Source of the DNA: CAVTWD01 sp963738325
Lineage (GTDB): Bacteria > Actinomycetota > Acidimicrobiia > Acidimicrobiales > Ilumatobacteraceae
DNA length: 64,000 bases
Assembly (NCBI GenBank): GCA_963738325.1
Contig: CAVTWD010000001.1
Span: 806,001 to 870,000 of the forward strand
Direction of reading: 5' to 3'
Shown piece by piece: positions 1 through 9,575 of the stretch; the stretch's first letter is position 1, and each line of letters begins with the position of its first letter. A program made the position numbers and the translations under genes. Under the pieces are notes generated by a model. It was not told where the DNA came from, made no database searches, and saw nothing but the letters and a program-made list of their open reading frames with translations.

Positions 1-2
1 AC

Positions 3-1046
3 ATCTCCGCCTCCGACTTCATCGCCCTCGACCCGGCCTCGGCGCCGGCCACCGTCGAACTCCCCCCTGGCTGCCCGGGCGTCATCCCCTTCGGGTTGTC
101 GGCCGTGCGCAACGTGGGCGAGGGCCTCGTGCGCATGATCGTGGCCGAGCGGGAGGCGCAGGGGCCCTTCGCCGACTTCTACGACTTCGCGGCCCGCGTC
201 GACCCGAGCGTGCTGAACAAGCGGGCCATCGAGTCTCTGGTCAAGGCCGGTGCCTTCGACTCGCTGGGCCACACCCGGCGCGGCCTGCTCGCCGTCTTCG
301 AGCCGATCATCGACATGACCCTGGCTCGCCGACGCGAACAGGAGCAAGGGGTGATGAGCCTGTTCGGCGACGTGGGTGACGGGGCGTCGCGACCCTACGA
401 CGAGCGCCTGCCCATCCCGCACCTCGAGATCGACAAGGCGCAGCTGCTCGCCTTCGAGAAGGAGATGCTCGGACTGTACGTGAGCGACCATCCGCTGCTC
501 GGGGCGGAGTGGGCGGTGCGCCGCCGTGCTGACGCCGTCATTGCCGACGTGTACGAACGCGCTGACGGTGACGTCGTGACCGTGGGCGGCGTCGTGACGG
601 CGTTGAACCGGAAGTACACCCGCAAGGGCGAGCTGATGGCCGTGTTCACGCTCGAGGACCTCCAAGGCACCATCGAGGCCATGGTCTTCCCCAAGGCCAT
701 GGCCGACCACGGCCACAAGTTGGCCGACGACGTCGTCGTGGTCGTGAAGGCCCGCGTCGACGGTCGGGACGACGCGCCGAAGTTGGTCGTGATGGATGTC
801 TCGGTGGTCGAGTCAGCCGTCGCCGGCGCGCCCCCCTTGCGGCTCAGCCTGGCGCCGACGGCCGTGTGCGAGACCACCATCGCCAGGCTGAAGCGGATCC
901 TGCTCGACCATCCGGGCGACTCGCCGGTGTTCCTTCACCTCGGTGAGGGCAAGGTCATGCGCCTCGCCAACGACTACCGGGTCGACGTGGGCCGTTGTGT
1001 CGGCGAGCTGCGGGCCGAGCTCGGCCATGACGTCTTGTTGACCTGA
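3..1046 (+). CDS. dnaE: DNA polymerase III alpha subunit, C-terminal part (5' cut by window edge)
   Basis: Replicative polymerase subunit that extends DNA in the cytoplasm. The reading frame is already open at base 3 and the visible 347 residues are the C-terminal end. The phrase FGLSAVRNVGEG opens the helix-hairpin-helix region that follows the polymerase core. KRAIESLVKAGAFDSLG and LAFEKEMLGLYVSDHPL are typical DnaE signatures. A following OB-fold (VTVGGVVTALNRKYTRKGELMAVFTLED) should contact single-stranded template. The C terminus is short, as in the DnaE1 type. A strong hairpin lies immediately after the stop. The N-terminal PHP and palm domains are outside the window. Confidence 0.95.
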   Translation: MSASDFIALDPASAPATVELPPGCPGVIPFGLSAVRNVGEGLVRMIVAEREAQGPFADFYDFAARVDPSVLNKRAIESLVKAGAFDSLGHTRRGLLAVFEPIIDMTLARRREQEQGVMSLFGDVGDGASRPYDERLPIPHLEIDKAQLLAFEKEMLGLYVSDHPLLGAEWAVRRRADAVIADVYERADGDVVTVGGVVTALNRKYTRKGELMAVFTLEDLQGTIEAMVFPKAMADHGHKLADDVVVVVKARVDGRDDAPKLVVMDVSVVESAVAGAPPLRLSLAPTAVCETTIARLKRILLDHPGDSPVFLHLGEGKVMRLANDYRVDVGRCVGELRAELGHDVLLT

Positions 1047-1084
1047 TCGAAGGGGAGGAGCGAAACGTTCCTCCTCCCCTTCGA
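1047..1084 (+). terminator. Hairpin terminator after dnaE
   Basis: Perfect 14-bp inverted repeat (1047-1060 and 1071-1084) with a 10-nt loop, starting directly after the dnaE stop. It has no T-tract, as is common in high-GC actinobacteria. The arms carry GAAGGGGAGGAG and its complement, a core that recurs near 50640 and 60625. Confidence 0.75.
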
Positions 1085-1128
1085 ACCGCGAGTGCGTTTC
1101 GCTAAGCGGCTCGGAGATGGCAAAATGA

Positions 1129-1875
1129 ATGTCCGTCCCGGCAGGGACGAGACCCATGAAGTGTCGCCGGCCCGGCCGGCGCCCGGACCTTCGGGAGCCA
1201 CCAGAACCGATGGCGATCCAGATCGAGACGAAGGACTGCACGGCGCTCACCGACGCCGAGCTCGAGGAGATGGCGGACATGTGCGCGGGCGGCCCGACCG
1301 GCATCGACATCGGGTCGTTGTCCAAGGCCAAGGAGGACTGGGTCCTCTGCGCCACGGCTCGCATCGAGGGCAAGCTCAACGGGTTCATGTTCTCCACCCT
1401 CGAGCGCATCGGTGGCACGCCGTGCGTGCTGCTCGGTCTGGTGAGCGTGCGGCGCACGTCGCGTCGCGACTCGGTCATGAAGGGGCTCATGAGCGAGGCC
1501 TATCACCGGGCCCTCATGGCCTTCCCCGACGAGGACGTGCTCGTCGGAACCCGCCTCGGGTCGCCCTCAGGTTTCGATGCCTTTCGTGCCCTCACCGACA
1601 TCGTGCCTCGCCCCGGCCACAAGGCGGTCGGCGAGGAGCGGGCGTGGGGACGCCGTCTGGCGAAGCGCTTCCATGTAGAGGCGGCCTACGACGAGCAGTC
1701 CTTCCAGGTGAAGGGATCGACCGGAGGCGTGTTCGACTACGACTCGCTCAAGCCCGAGTCGGTCGAGCCCGACATCGTGGCGCTCTTCAAGGGCCTGAAG
1801 CCGGCGAAGGGGGATGTCCTGGTGGCCTTCGGATGGGCCATGGCGGAGGACCTGCTGAAGCTCGGCTCGCGCTGA
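1129..1875 (+). CDS. Conserved protein of unknown function
   Basis: 248 residues from the ATG at 1129. A second in-frame ATG at 1210 gives 221 residues (MAIQIETKDCTALTDAELEEM) and may be the true start, because the first 27 codons look unlike coding sequence. No signal peptide or membrane segment is visible. The middle reads LLGLVSVRRTSRRDSVMKGLM followed by VLVGTRLGSP, which resembles the strand-helix pattern of a GNAT acyltransferase core, but I cannot see a secure acyl-CoA loop. It stands alone between the dnaE terminator and a nitroreductase. Function not recognised. Confidence 0.75.
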   Translation: MSVPAGTRPMKCRRPGRRPDLREPPEPMAIQIETKDCTALTDAELEEMADMCAGGPTGIDIGSLSKAKEDWVLCATARIEGKLNGFMFSTLERIGGTPCVLLGLVSVRRTSRRDSVMKGLMSEAYHRALMAFPDEDVLVGTRLGSPSGFDAFRALTDIVPRPGHKAVGEERAWGRRLAKRFHVEAAYDEQSFQVKGSTGGVFDYDSLKPESVEPDIVALFKGLKPAKGDVLVAFGWAMAEDLLKLGSR

Positions 1876-1906
1876 GCGTCTTCTCCCACTGAGCCCGGCC
1901 CGCCGC

Positions 1907-2501
1907 ATGGACTTCCCTGAGCTCCTTCGGTCGCGGCGCATGGTCCGGGCCTTCGAGGACCGACCGATCGATGCCGAGCTGCTCGACCCGCGTGCTCAAC
2001 GCCGCTCGGCGTGGTCCGAGCGCCGGCAACACCCAGGGCTGGGACTTCGTCGTCCTCGAGGGGGCTGAGACGGCCCGTTTCTGGGACGTGACCCTGCCGG
2101 TGAACCGTCGCGCCAAGTTCCGCTGGCAGGACCTCCTGGTGGCGCCGGTCATCGTGCTGCCCCTGGCCGACCAGCACGCCTACCTCGAGCGCTACGCCGA
2201 GCCGGACAAGCAGGCCACGGGCCTGGCGGTGGCGGAGAACTGGCCGGTGCCGTACTGGCAGATCGACACGGCCTTCGCCACCATGCTGCTGCTCCTGGCC
2301 GCCCAGGACGCGGGACTCGGCGCGCTCTTCTTCGGCGTGTTCCGCCATGCGGAGCGCCTTCTCGCCAGCCTCGGCGTCCCGCCCGGTCACGACCTGCTCG
2401 GTGCGGTCGCCCTCGGCCATCCCCTCGCCGACGAGCCAGGCCGCTCGGCCGAGCGCCCGCGCCGCGCCCTCGACGACGTGGTTCACCGGGGCGGTTGGTG
2501 A
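1907..2501 (+). CDS. Nitroreductase-family FMN oxidoreductase (one frameshift near 1986)
   Basis: FMN-dependent NAD(P)H oxidoreductase family. The N-terminal frame starts at ATG 1907 (MDFPELLRSRRMVRAFEDR, the usual opening of the family). From about 1986 the protein continues one frame over with RVLNAARRGPSAGNTQGWDF, the FMN-binding segment with the S-x-x-N-x-Q pattern. The C-terminal part has AQDAGLGALFFGVF, typical of the second flavin-contact helix. Removing one C from the run at 1985-1988 gives a continuous protein of about 197 residues, so I read this as one gene with a single-base indel. Substrate unknown. The stop at 2501 is 7 bp from the end of the opposite-strand DUF255 gene. Confidence 0.8.
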
Positions 2502-2508
2502 CCGCGCC

Positions 2509-4480
2509 TCACGAGAGGAGCGCCACGAGCGTGCCCGCGTCGGCCGTCGGCGCCTGGCACGTGTAGTCGCGGCATACGTAGGCAAGCCCGTCGCCTCGGG
2601 CCTCCCAGAGCGGGGAATCGTAACGCTCCCCCCAGGCGAGCACGGCGTTGGGAAGGTAGCGAGCCTGGACGGCGGCGACCAGCTCGGCTCGGTCGCCGGT
2701 GATGACGATCTCGGTGATCCCGGCGCGGCGCAGGTCGACCGCGGCGAGCAGGTGGGCGAACGATGAGGGCGACTGGGCGGCGAGGCGCCCGACGAGGCGG
2801 AGGATCTGGTCGGCGTGGTTGGCGTAGCGGCTCTCGCCGGTGAGGGCGCCAAGGCGCAGCAAGGCGACGGCGGCGAGGGAGTTGGCCGACGGCGTGGCTC
2901 CGTCGAGCAGGTCCTTCTGGCGGGCGACGAGGGCTTCGCCGTCGTCGGAGGTGGTGAAGAGGCCGCCGCGTTCGGCATCCCAGAAGCGATCGAGGAGGAG
3001 GTCGGCCGCGGCCCGCGCCTCGTCGATCCAGCGGGCCTGGCCGGACGCCTCGCCCAGACGGGCGAAGCCATCGACGAGGGCGGCATGGTCGCTGGCGAAG
3101 GCGGCGTGGCGAGCGCCGCCGTCGCGCTGCCAGGAGCGGGCCCAGCGCCCGTCCGCATCGCGCAGGCGCGAGAGCATGAACTCGCCCGTTGCGAGCGCGG
3201 CGGCCAGCCACCCGCCGTTCCCGGTGGCGGCGGCGGCCTCGGCGAGAGTCGCCACCATGAGCGCGTTCCACTCGGTGAGCACCTTGTCGTCGAGCAGCGG
3301 CCGAGGGCGCAGGCGGCGAGCGTGAAACAGCTCGGCCCGCATGGCCTCGAGGGTGGGTGGGCGGGCCAGCTCCGCGCCAAGCGGCCGGTGCAGGATGTTC
3401 CGCCCTTCGAAGTTGCCGCCCTCGGTCACGCCGTACCAACCCGCCGCCATCGCGGCTCGGCTCGCGTCCCAGGACCTCCTCGACCTGTGAGGGGGTCCAC
3501 AGATAGAAGGCCCCCTCCTCGGCGTGGCCATCGGCGCCGGGGGAGTCCGCGTCTTCCGCGGAGGAGAAGCCACCTTCGGGTTGGTGAAGGTCGCGCAGGA
3601 CGTAGGCGATCGTCTCGTCGAGGACCTGGCGGTAGCGGGCCTCGCCCGTGACCTGCCACGCGTGGAGGTAGATCCGGGCGAGGAGGGCCTGGTCGTAGAG
3701 CATCTTCTCGAAGTGCGGCACCAGCCAGCGCTCGTCGGTCGAGTAGCGGGCGAACCCGCCCCCCAGATGGTCGTAGATGCCGCCCGCGGCCATGGCGTCG
3801 AGGCTCGTCATGACCGCGGCTCGGGGAGCGTCACCGGCGCCGGCGAGGGTGGCCCGCAGCAGCAGCTCCAAGCTCATGGTCTGGGGGAACTTGGGGGCGC
3901 CTCCGAACCCGCCCCAGCGGGGATCGAACGCGCCGAGAAGCTGGTGGACGGCGGCATTCAGGTGGTCGGTTCCGGGCAGCTCGTCGTCCGCGGTCAGCTC
4001 GGCGCTGCGCCGTAGCGTCGCGGTCAACTCGTCTGCCTGCTGGTCGAGGTCGCCTCGCCGCTCCTGCCAGGCGTCGTCGACCGCCTGCAGGAGTTGGAGG
4101 AAGTTGGGCTTCGGGAAGTAGGTGCCGGCGAAGAAGGGGCGGCCGTCGGGCGCCAGGAAGACCGTCATCGGCCATCCGCCCCGGCCCGACAGGGCCTGCA
4201 CGGCGTCCATGTAGACGGCGTCGACGTCCGGGCGCTCCTCCCGGTCCACCTTGATGTTGACGAAGCGGTCGTTCATCACCGCGGCGACGTCGGGGTCCTC
4301 GAAGGACTCGTGGGCCATCACGTGGCACCAATGGCAGGCCGAGTAGCCGACCGACAGCAGCACAGGGCGGTCGGTGGCTCGCGCTCGTTCGAAGGCGTCG
4401 GGACCCCACGGATACCAGTCGACCGGGTTGTCCCGGTGCTGGCGGAGGTAGGGCGAGGTCTCGCCGGCGAGGCGGTTCAC
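2509..4480 (-). CDS. Thioredoxin-domain DUF255 protein (YyaL/spermatogenesis-associated 20 type; frameshift near 3465)
   Basis: Large protein of about 656 residues beginning MNRLAGETSPYLRQHRDNPVDW, the hallmark start of the DUF255 family. A thioredoxin-like fold carries CHWC (Cys49, Cys52) followed by FVNIKVDREERPDVD. The C-terminal two thirds is an (alpha/alpha)6 toroid resembling glycosidases and epimerases, with GGIYDHLGGGFARYSTD and HFEKMLYDQA. Near 3465 the frame breaks: the upstream part ends at VEEVLGRE and the downstream part resumes with WYGVTEGGNFEGRN, consistent with a one-base indel. The biochemical role of this family is poorly defined. It is likely cytoplasmic because no signal peptide is present. 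Confidence 0.88.
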
Positions 4481-4569
4481 GAGGCGACGCTACCGGCGGC
4501 GCCCCCGAGACGGCCGGGGTGAGCCGCCATACTGGTGGCCTTCACGCCGAGCGCGACATGGAGAGGCCA

Positions 4570-4621
4570 GTCGAAACGCCGAGTCGAAAGGCTCGGTCGA
4601 AAGGCCCAGCGAGTCGAAAGG
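4570..4621 (+). repeat. Four copies of GTCGAAAGG upstream of the PAP2 gene
   Basis: GTCGAAACG at 4570-4578 and GTCGAAAGG at 4583-4591, 4596-4604 and 4613-4621. Starts are spaced 13, 13 and 17 bp. The last copy runs into the Shine-Dalgarno sequence of the PAP2 gene. They lie between the possible upstream starts (GTG 4519, ATG 4558) and the preferred start GTG 4636. Confidence 0.7.
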
Positions 4622-4626
4622 AGGGG
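4617..4626 (+). promoter_or_regulatory. Strong Shine-Dalgarno AAAGGAGGGG that decides the PAP2 start
   Basis: AAAGGAGGGG ends 9 nt before the GTG at 4636. No comparable site precedes the upstream in-frame candidates at 4519 and 4558, and the 39 or 26 extra codons they would add are low-complexity and basic. GTG 4636 is therefore preferred. Confidence 0.75.
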
Positions 4627-4635
4627 ACACCGGTC

Positions 4636-5466
4636 GTGTGGTTGCCGTGGCAGATCGCCCTGGCGATGGCCGCCGTCCTGGCCGCCGCGGGTCTGCTCTG
4701 CCACCCGACGCGGCGCGTGCTCGTCGGCGCGGCCGCGTTCGCGCGGGAGACCGCCATCGTGCTCGGCCTGTACGTCGTGTGGCGCATCGCCGGGACGCTC
4801 TCGGTCATGCAGGTGAACGGCGCCATGGCCCGCGGCCGGGCCATCTGGAACCTCGAGCAGGCCTTGCGCTTCCCGAGCGAGCTGGCGATCCAGAAGGCGC
4901 TCCTCCCGCACCCGTCGATCGTCCAGGCCGCCAACCTCTACTACGCGATCGTCCACGTGCCGGCCCTGTTGATCTTCCTCGTCTGGCTGTTCGGCTTCCA
5001 CCGCGACCAGTACGTGCCGTGGCGCAACACCATCGCCTTCCTCACCGCCTCCTGCTTGCTGATCCAGCTGGTGCCGGTGGCGCCGCCCCGGCTGATGCCC
5101 GAGCTCGGCTTCGTCGACACCGCCACCCGCTACGGCCAGTCCGTCTACACGGCGGTCGGCACGGGCGCCTCCGACCAGCTCTCGGCCATGCCGTCGGTGC
5201 ACGTCGGCTGGGCGGTGGTCGTCGGGCTCGCGGTCGTGCTCGTGGGCAAGAGCCGTTGGCGGTGGCTGGTGCTGGCCCATCCGGTCCTCACGATGGCCGC
5301 GGTGGTCATCACGGCCAACCACTGGTGGCTCGACGGCGTGGTGGCCGTCGCCCTCCTCGCCGCCTCGCTGCTGGCTGCCCTGGCCATCCAGGAGTGGCGG
5401 CAGTCCCGGCAGTGGCGCCGCGCCGCCGAGGAGGCCCCCGTCCCCGTGCTCACCGCCGCCGAGTAG
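4636..5466 (+). CDS. PAP2-superfamily membrane phosphatase or phosphotransferase
   Basis: Integral membrane protein of 276 residues from GTG 4636, with about six hydrophobic segments, the first starting within ten residues of the start. The C2-like motif SAMPSVHVGW (His189) and the C3-like motif ANHWWLDGVVA (His229, Asp233) are the catalytic signatures of the Aur1/IpcS-like branch of the PAP2 family. Those enzymes transfer or hydrolyse lipid phosphates such as phosphoinositol on the outer face of the membrane. The substrate here is unknown. An SDR gene follows 12 bp downstream. Confidence 0.85.
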   Translation: MWLPWQIALAMAAVLAAAGLLCHPTRRVLVGAAAFARETAIVLGLYVVWRIAGTLSVMQVNGAMARGRAIWNLEQALRFPSELAIQKALLPHPSIVQAANLYYAIVHVPALLIFLVWLFGFHRDQYVPWRNTIAFLTASCLLIQLVPVAPPRLMPELGFVDTATRYGQSVYTAVGTGASDQLSAMPSVHVGWAVVVGLAVVLVGKSRWRWLVLAHPVLTMAAVVITANHWWLDGVVAVALLAASLLAALAIQEWRQSRQWRRAAEEAPVPVLTAAE

Positions 5467-5469
5467 CTT
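5464..5469 (+). promoter_or_regulatory. Putative -10 (TAGCTT) for a leaderless SDR transcript
   Basis: TAGCTT fits the actinobacterial TANNNT -10 and ends 8 nt before the GTG at 5478. No Shine-Dalgarno sequence is visible there. It overlaps the stop codon of the PAP2 gene. Confidence 0.4.
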
Positions 5470-5477
5470 CCGCCGCC

Positions 5478-6224
5478 GTGGACATCCGCCTCGACGGCAA
5501 GGTCGCACTCGTCACCGGCGCGTCCCGCGGTATCGGGCTGGCCATCGCGCGGTCCTTTGCCGAATCCGGAGCGCGGGTCATGCTCACGTCCCGCAAGCAG
5601 GAGGCGCTGGAGGAAGCGGTCGCGGGCATTGCCGGCGAGACGGCGGTGTTCGCCGCGAACGCCGGCGACATCGAAGCCGGTGAGGCATCGGTGCAGGCGA
5701 CGCTCGAGCGCTTCGGCGGCCTCGACATCCTGGTGAACAACGCCGGCACCAACCCGTTCTACGGCCGGACCCTGGGCGTGGACCCCGGCCGTTACGACAA
5801 GACGATGCAGGTCAACGTGCGGGGCCCGCTCTTCCTCATCTCCGCCGCCTACCGCCTGGCCATGAAGGAGAAGCCGGGGGTCGTCCTCAACGTGGCCTCG
5901 GTCGGCGGGTTGCGGACGAGCTTCGGGCTCGGGATCTACAACGTCTCAAAAGCTGCACTCATCCACTTGACGCGCCAGCTGGCCAGCGAGATCGGCCCCA
6001 CTCGAGTCGTTGGTGTTGCTCCCGGTCTCGTGAACACGGAGTTCTCCAAGGTGCTCGTCGAGAACTTCGGCGAGACCTTGGCCAAGACGTCACCGCTCGG
6101 TCGCCTCGGGGAGCCAGAGGACGTGGCCGCCCTGGCCACGTTCCTGGTGAGCGATCACGCGTCGTGGATCACGGGCGACACCTTCGTGATCGACGGCGGC
6201 GCGGGAGTGCGCGTCATCGAGTGA
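5478..6224 (+). CDS. Short-chain dehydrogenase/reductase (FabG-like)
   Basis: Classical SDR of 248 residues. The nucleotide-binding motif TGASRGIG lies near residues 14-21, NNAG near residue 88, and the catalytic Y154-x3-K158 in YNVSK. The C terminus ITGDTFVIDGGAGVR is the usual FabG-like ending. It probably reduces or oxidises a hydroxy/keto substrate with NAD(P)(H); the substrate cannot be read from sequence. The GTG start gives VDIRLDGKVALVTGAS, matching the family's usual N-terminal length. It converges with the MFS gene: the stop codons abut at 6224/6225 with no intervening base. Confidence 0.9.
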   Translation: MDIRLDGKVALVTGASRGIGLAIARSFAESGARVMLTSRKQEALEEAVAGIAGETAVFAANAGDIEAGEASVQATLERFGGLDILVNNAGTNPFYGRTLGVDPGRYDKTMQVNVRGPLFLISAAYRLAMKEKPGVVLNVASVGGLRTSFGLGIYNVSKAALIHLTRQLASEIGPTRVVGVAPGLVNTEFSKVLVENFGETLAKTSPLGRLGEPEDVAALATFLVSDHASWITGDTFVIDGGAGVRVIE

Positions 6225-7508
6225 TCAGGCCGGCGTGGCCCGTACCGGCGCGGCGTCCTTGGCCGCCTGAATGGCCGACGTCGTGATGCGGGGAAGCGCC
6301 ACCACCAACGCAAACAGCTGCAGGGTCCCGGCGACGAACCATGGGGCCCGCAACCCGAAGGCCTCGGCGATCCAGCCGCCGGCGAGCGCGCCGAGGGGTA
6401 TCGAACCCCAGCCCAGCCAGCGGTACACACTGTTGACCCGGCCGAGTAGATGGTCCGGGATGATCTGCTGGCGCAGCGACACCGTGATGACGTTCCACAC
6501 GATGCCGAAGAAGCCCGTCACGCTCAGGAGGGCCGCCACCGCCAACGCGTCCGACATGAGCCCGATGGAGGCGGCCGACAATGCGCAGACCGCGATCGTC
6601 ACGACGAGGGCGCGGCCGGGCCCGAGGGCGCGCGCGAACCGGGCGCCGAGCAACCCGCCGAGCACGCTGCCCAACGCGGCGGAGGCGAGCAGGAGCCCGT
6701 AGCCGCGCGCCCCCAGCCCGAGGATCTCCTGCGCGAAGAGGACCATGGTCGACTCGCCCAGCCACGCGGAGAAGTTCAAGACGCCGAGTACGAGCGCGAG
6801 CGTGAGCAGCAGCTCGTGGTGCCAGAGCCAACGGATACCTTCGGCGATGTCCCTGCGCAACGGCGGTCGCCGCTCGCCGGCCACCGCCGTGGGCGAACGA
6901 GCCGGCCGGAACGAGCCGGCCAGCGACATCACGAGCAGGGCGGCGACGAAGAACGAGGCGCTGTCGACGATGAACGGCAGCGCCACCGCGATCGAAAAGA
7001 GCAGCCCACCGAGGGGCGGACCCAGGAAGGAGGTCCCGATGACCTGCGCGGCGTACTCCCGCCCGTTGGCCGTCTCGAGCAGCTCCGGGGCCACCACCGA
7101 GGGGAGGATCGACTGGGCGGCGTTGTCGAACAGCGTCTGCACCGAGCCGAGGAGGAAGGCGACGATGTAGAGGAGCCCGATCGTCGCCGTGCCGGTCGCG
7201 GCCGTCATCGCGATGACCCCCACGAGCGCGGCCCGCAGCAGATCGACGCGGTACATGACCTTCCTGCGGTCGAGACGGTCGACGATCGCCCCTGCCGGGA
7301 TGGCGAACAACAGCCACGGGAGCGTGAAGGCGGTGGCCATGCCGGCCACCAGGCGGGGGTCGCGGGTGAGGCTCGCGGCCAGCAAAGGGAGCGCGACGAG
7401 GTCGACGCCGTCGCCAATGCTCGAGATCGACGCCGCGCTCCACAGCCTCCAGTAGGCGCTGCCGAGACGGCGAGGCTGCTCGACCGCGGGCGCCTCGGTG
7501 CGGCTCAT
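6225..7508 (-). CDS. MFS transporter (DHA3/enterobactin-exporter-like)
   Basis: 427-residue polytopic membrane protein with about 12 hydrophobic segments. The N-terminal half has SSIGDGVDLVALPLLAASLTRDP and the inter-helix motif IVDRLDRRKVM, as in the DHA3 and EntS-like exporters. The C-terminal half has LLGRVNSVYRWLGWGSIPLGALAGG, a strong signature of the same group. The ATG at 7508 overlaps the stop of menE in an ATGA arrangement, so the two genes are probably translationally coupled. No functional link to menaquinone is known. Export of a small hydrophobic compound is an inference from family. Confidence 0.88.
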   Translation of the reverse strand: MSRTEAPAVEQPRRLGSAYWRLWSAASISSIGDGVDLVALPLLAASLTRDPRLVAGMATAFTLPWLLFAIPAGAIVDRLDRRKVMYRVDLLRAALVGVIAMTAATGTATIGLLYIVAFLLGSVQTLFDNAAQSILPSVVAPELLETANGREYAAQVIGTSFLGPPLGGLLFSIAVALPFIVDSASFFVAALLVMSLAGSFRPARSPTAVAGERRPPLRRDIAEGIRWLWHHELLLTLALVLGVLNFSAWLGESTMVLFAQEILGLGARGYGLLLASAALGSVLGGLLGARFARALGPGRALVVTIAVCALSAASIGLMSDALAVAALLSVTGFFGIVWNVITVSLRQQIIPDHLLGRVNSVYRWLGWGSIPLGALAGGWIAEAFGLRAPWFVAGTLQLFALVVALPRITTSAIQAAKDAAPVRATPA

Positions 7509-8628
7509 GACGACCTTGCCAGGCGAGAGCGCTGCACCTTGCCGAGGGCGGTGCGCGGCAGCGCCTCGACCACGACGAGCTGGCGCGGCGCGGCGAAGGC
7601 GGCGAGGTGTTCCTTGGCCACGGCCCGGAGGCTGTCGAGGGTCGGCGGGTCGGAGCGGTGCCGGGGCACGACGAACGCGACCACGCGCTGGCCCCATTCG
7701 GGATCGGGCTGGCCGGCGACCGCCACTTCGGCCACGCCCGGGTGAGCGGCGAGGACGGCCTCGACCGCGCTCGGGCCATACGTTCTCGCCGCCCGTGATG
7801 ATGAGGTCGCCGCGGCGGCCGTGCACCCTCAATCGGCCGTCGGGCCGCCAGGCTCCGAGATCTCCGGTGTGCAACCAGCCGCCGGCGTCCTTGGGATCGT
7901 GGCCGTCCCGATAGGCGCGCAGCAACATGGCGCCGCGCACGACGATCTCCCCGTCATCGTCCAGTCGGACCTCCACCGTCGTGAGCGGCACGCCGTCATA
8001 GACCACGCCGCTGCCCGTCTCCGTCATGCCGTAGGTCGTCATGACGTTCGGGGGCAGATCGGGCGGGGTGTTGGCGCCACCGAGGACGATGGTCCGGAAG
8101 GGCGAGGGATCGACGCGGCGCAGCGCGGTGGGGACGAGTGAGACGAGGTTGGCCCCCGCGGCCGCCGCGGCCTGCACCGCGTCGGGATCGAAGCCCGGCA
8201 GTACCGTGAGCTCCTGGCCCGCGGCCTGGGCGCGGGTGACGACCGACACCCCCCCGACGTGTGAGAGCGGCAGGCAGGCCAGCCAGTGATCACCGGCCTC
8301 GACCCCGATCCGCTCGTTGGTGGCCGCAGCCGAGGCGAGCAACGCGGCGTGGGTGAGCACGACGCCCCGGGGCTCGCCCGTCGTCCCGCTCGTGGCCATG
8401 ACGAGGGCGTCGCCTACCTCGACTGGCTCGGCCGCTGCCGAGCGCGGCGCGCTCACCGTGCTCGTCCACGACCGCCGCCGGCCTGAGCGAGGCCAGCACG
8501 CGCTGACGCTGGAGCGGCGGCAGGCGGAGGTCGAGGGGGAGGGCGGCATCGCCCGCGTCCCACACCCGCTGCAGAGCCTCGACGAAACGTGGACCCCCCG
8601 GGACGGCCAGGGCCACGAGCGCGGGCAT
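7505..8628 (-). CDS. menE: o-Succinylbenzoate-CoA ligase MenE (two frameshifts, near 8440 and 7770)
   Basis: Adenylate-forming enzyme that activates o-succinylbenzoate to its CoA ester in menaquinone synthesis. It is about 374 residues, short as usual for actinobacterial MenE. Visible signatures are the phosphate loop MATSGTTGEPRGVVLTHA, TYGMTETGSGVVYDG, the hinge region WLHTGDLGAWRPDGRLRVHGRRGD with GGENVWPE, and the C-terminal lysine motif PRTALGKVQRSRL. The three segments lie in three frames: an N-terminal part from ATG 8628, a core from about 8440, and the C-terminal lid from about 7770. Identification as MenE rests on context (menB is adjacent and divergent) as well as length. Confidence 0.85.
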
Positions 8629-8666
8629 GGCACGGCACGGTAGCGGGGTGCGATGCTGGCCGGGCC

Positions 8667-9535
8667 ATGCCGATGCCTGACTTCTACGGTGACCTCGAGG
8701 CGCCGATCACCTGGATCCACACCGGCGATTACCGCGACATCCTCTACGCCACCGCCGAGGGGATCGCCAAGATCACCATCAACCGGCCGGAGGTGCGCAA
8801 CGCCTTCCGGCCCCAAACCCTCTTCGAGCTCTCGGACGCGATGACGCGTGCTCGTGACGACGACGAGATCGGCGTCATCATCCTCTGCGGCGCAGGAGGT
8901 GAGGCGTTCTGTGCCGGAGGCGACCAGCGCATCCGTGGCGACGACGGCTACATCGGCGACGACGAGGTGGCGAAGAAGGGCATCGGGCGCCTCAACGTGC
9001 TCGACCTGCAGATCCAGATCCGCCGCTGCCCCAAGCCCGTCGTCGCCATGGTGGCCGGCTTCGCCATCGGCGGCGGCCACGTGCTGCACGTCGTCTGCGA
9101 CCTCACCATCGCGGCCGACAACGCCGAGCTTCGGCCAGACCGGACCGAAGGTGGGCAGCTTCGACGGCGGGTACGGCTCGGGCCTGCTCGCCCGCATCGT
9201 CGGCCAGAAGAAGGCCCGCGAGATCTGGTACCTGTGCGAGCAGTACGACGCGGATGCAGGCGCGCGCCATGGGCCTCGTGAACACCGTCGTCCCCCTCGA
9301 GCGGCTCGAGGCGACGACCGTCGCGTGGTGCCGCAAGATGCTGCGGCACTCGCCGATCGCGCTCAGGATGCTCAAGGCGTCGATGAACGCGGCCGACGAC
9401 GGCCTCGCCGGCATCCAGCAGCTCGCCGGCGACGCCACGATGCTCTTCTACATGACCGAGGAGGCCCAAGAGGGGCGCGACGCCTACAAGGAGCGCCGGC
9501 CCCCGGACTTCGCTCGCTTCCCGAAGCGTCCGTGA
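8667..9535 (+). CDS. menB: 1,4-Dihydroxy-2-naphthoyl-CoA synthase MenB (two frameshifts, near 9130 and 9254)
   Basis: Crotonase-fold enzyme that closes the second ring of the naphthoquinone. About 289 residues. FCAGGDQ and AGFAIGGGHVLHVVCDLTIA form the oxyanion hole and CoA site. FGQTGPKVGSFDGGYGSG is diagnostic for MenB among crotonases, and its SFD and GGYGS residues are catalytic in the family. The C terminus (YKERRPPDFARFPK) is also MenB-specific. The frame moves by one base near 9130 (just before FGQTGPK) and again near 9254 (before QARAMGLVN). ATG 8673 is an alternative start two codons in. Confidence 0.93.
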
Positions 9536-9575
9536 TCGCGCGCCGAGGCGCGGCCGCCGCCCGCCCGTCGACGCT

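Noticed and set aside
6225..9197. Very long minus-strand frame of 990 codons
   Set aside because: It is three things in one open frame: the MFS gene, the core of menE, and antisense of menB. Only the first 427 codons from 7508 and the menE core are real.
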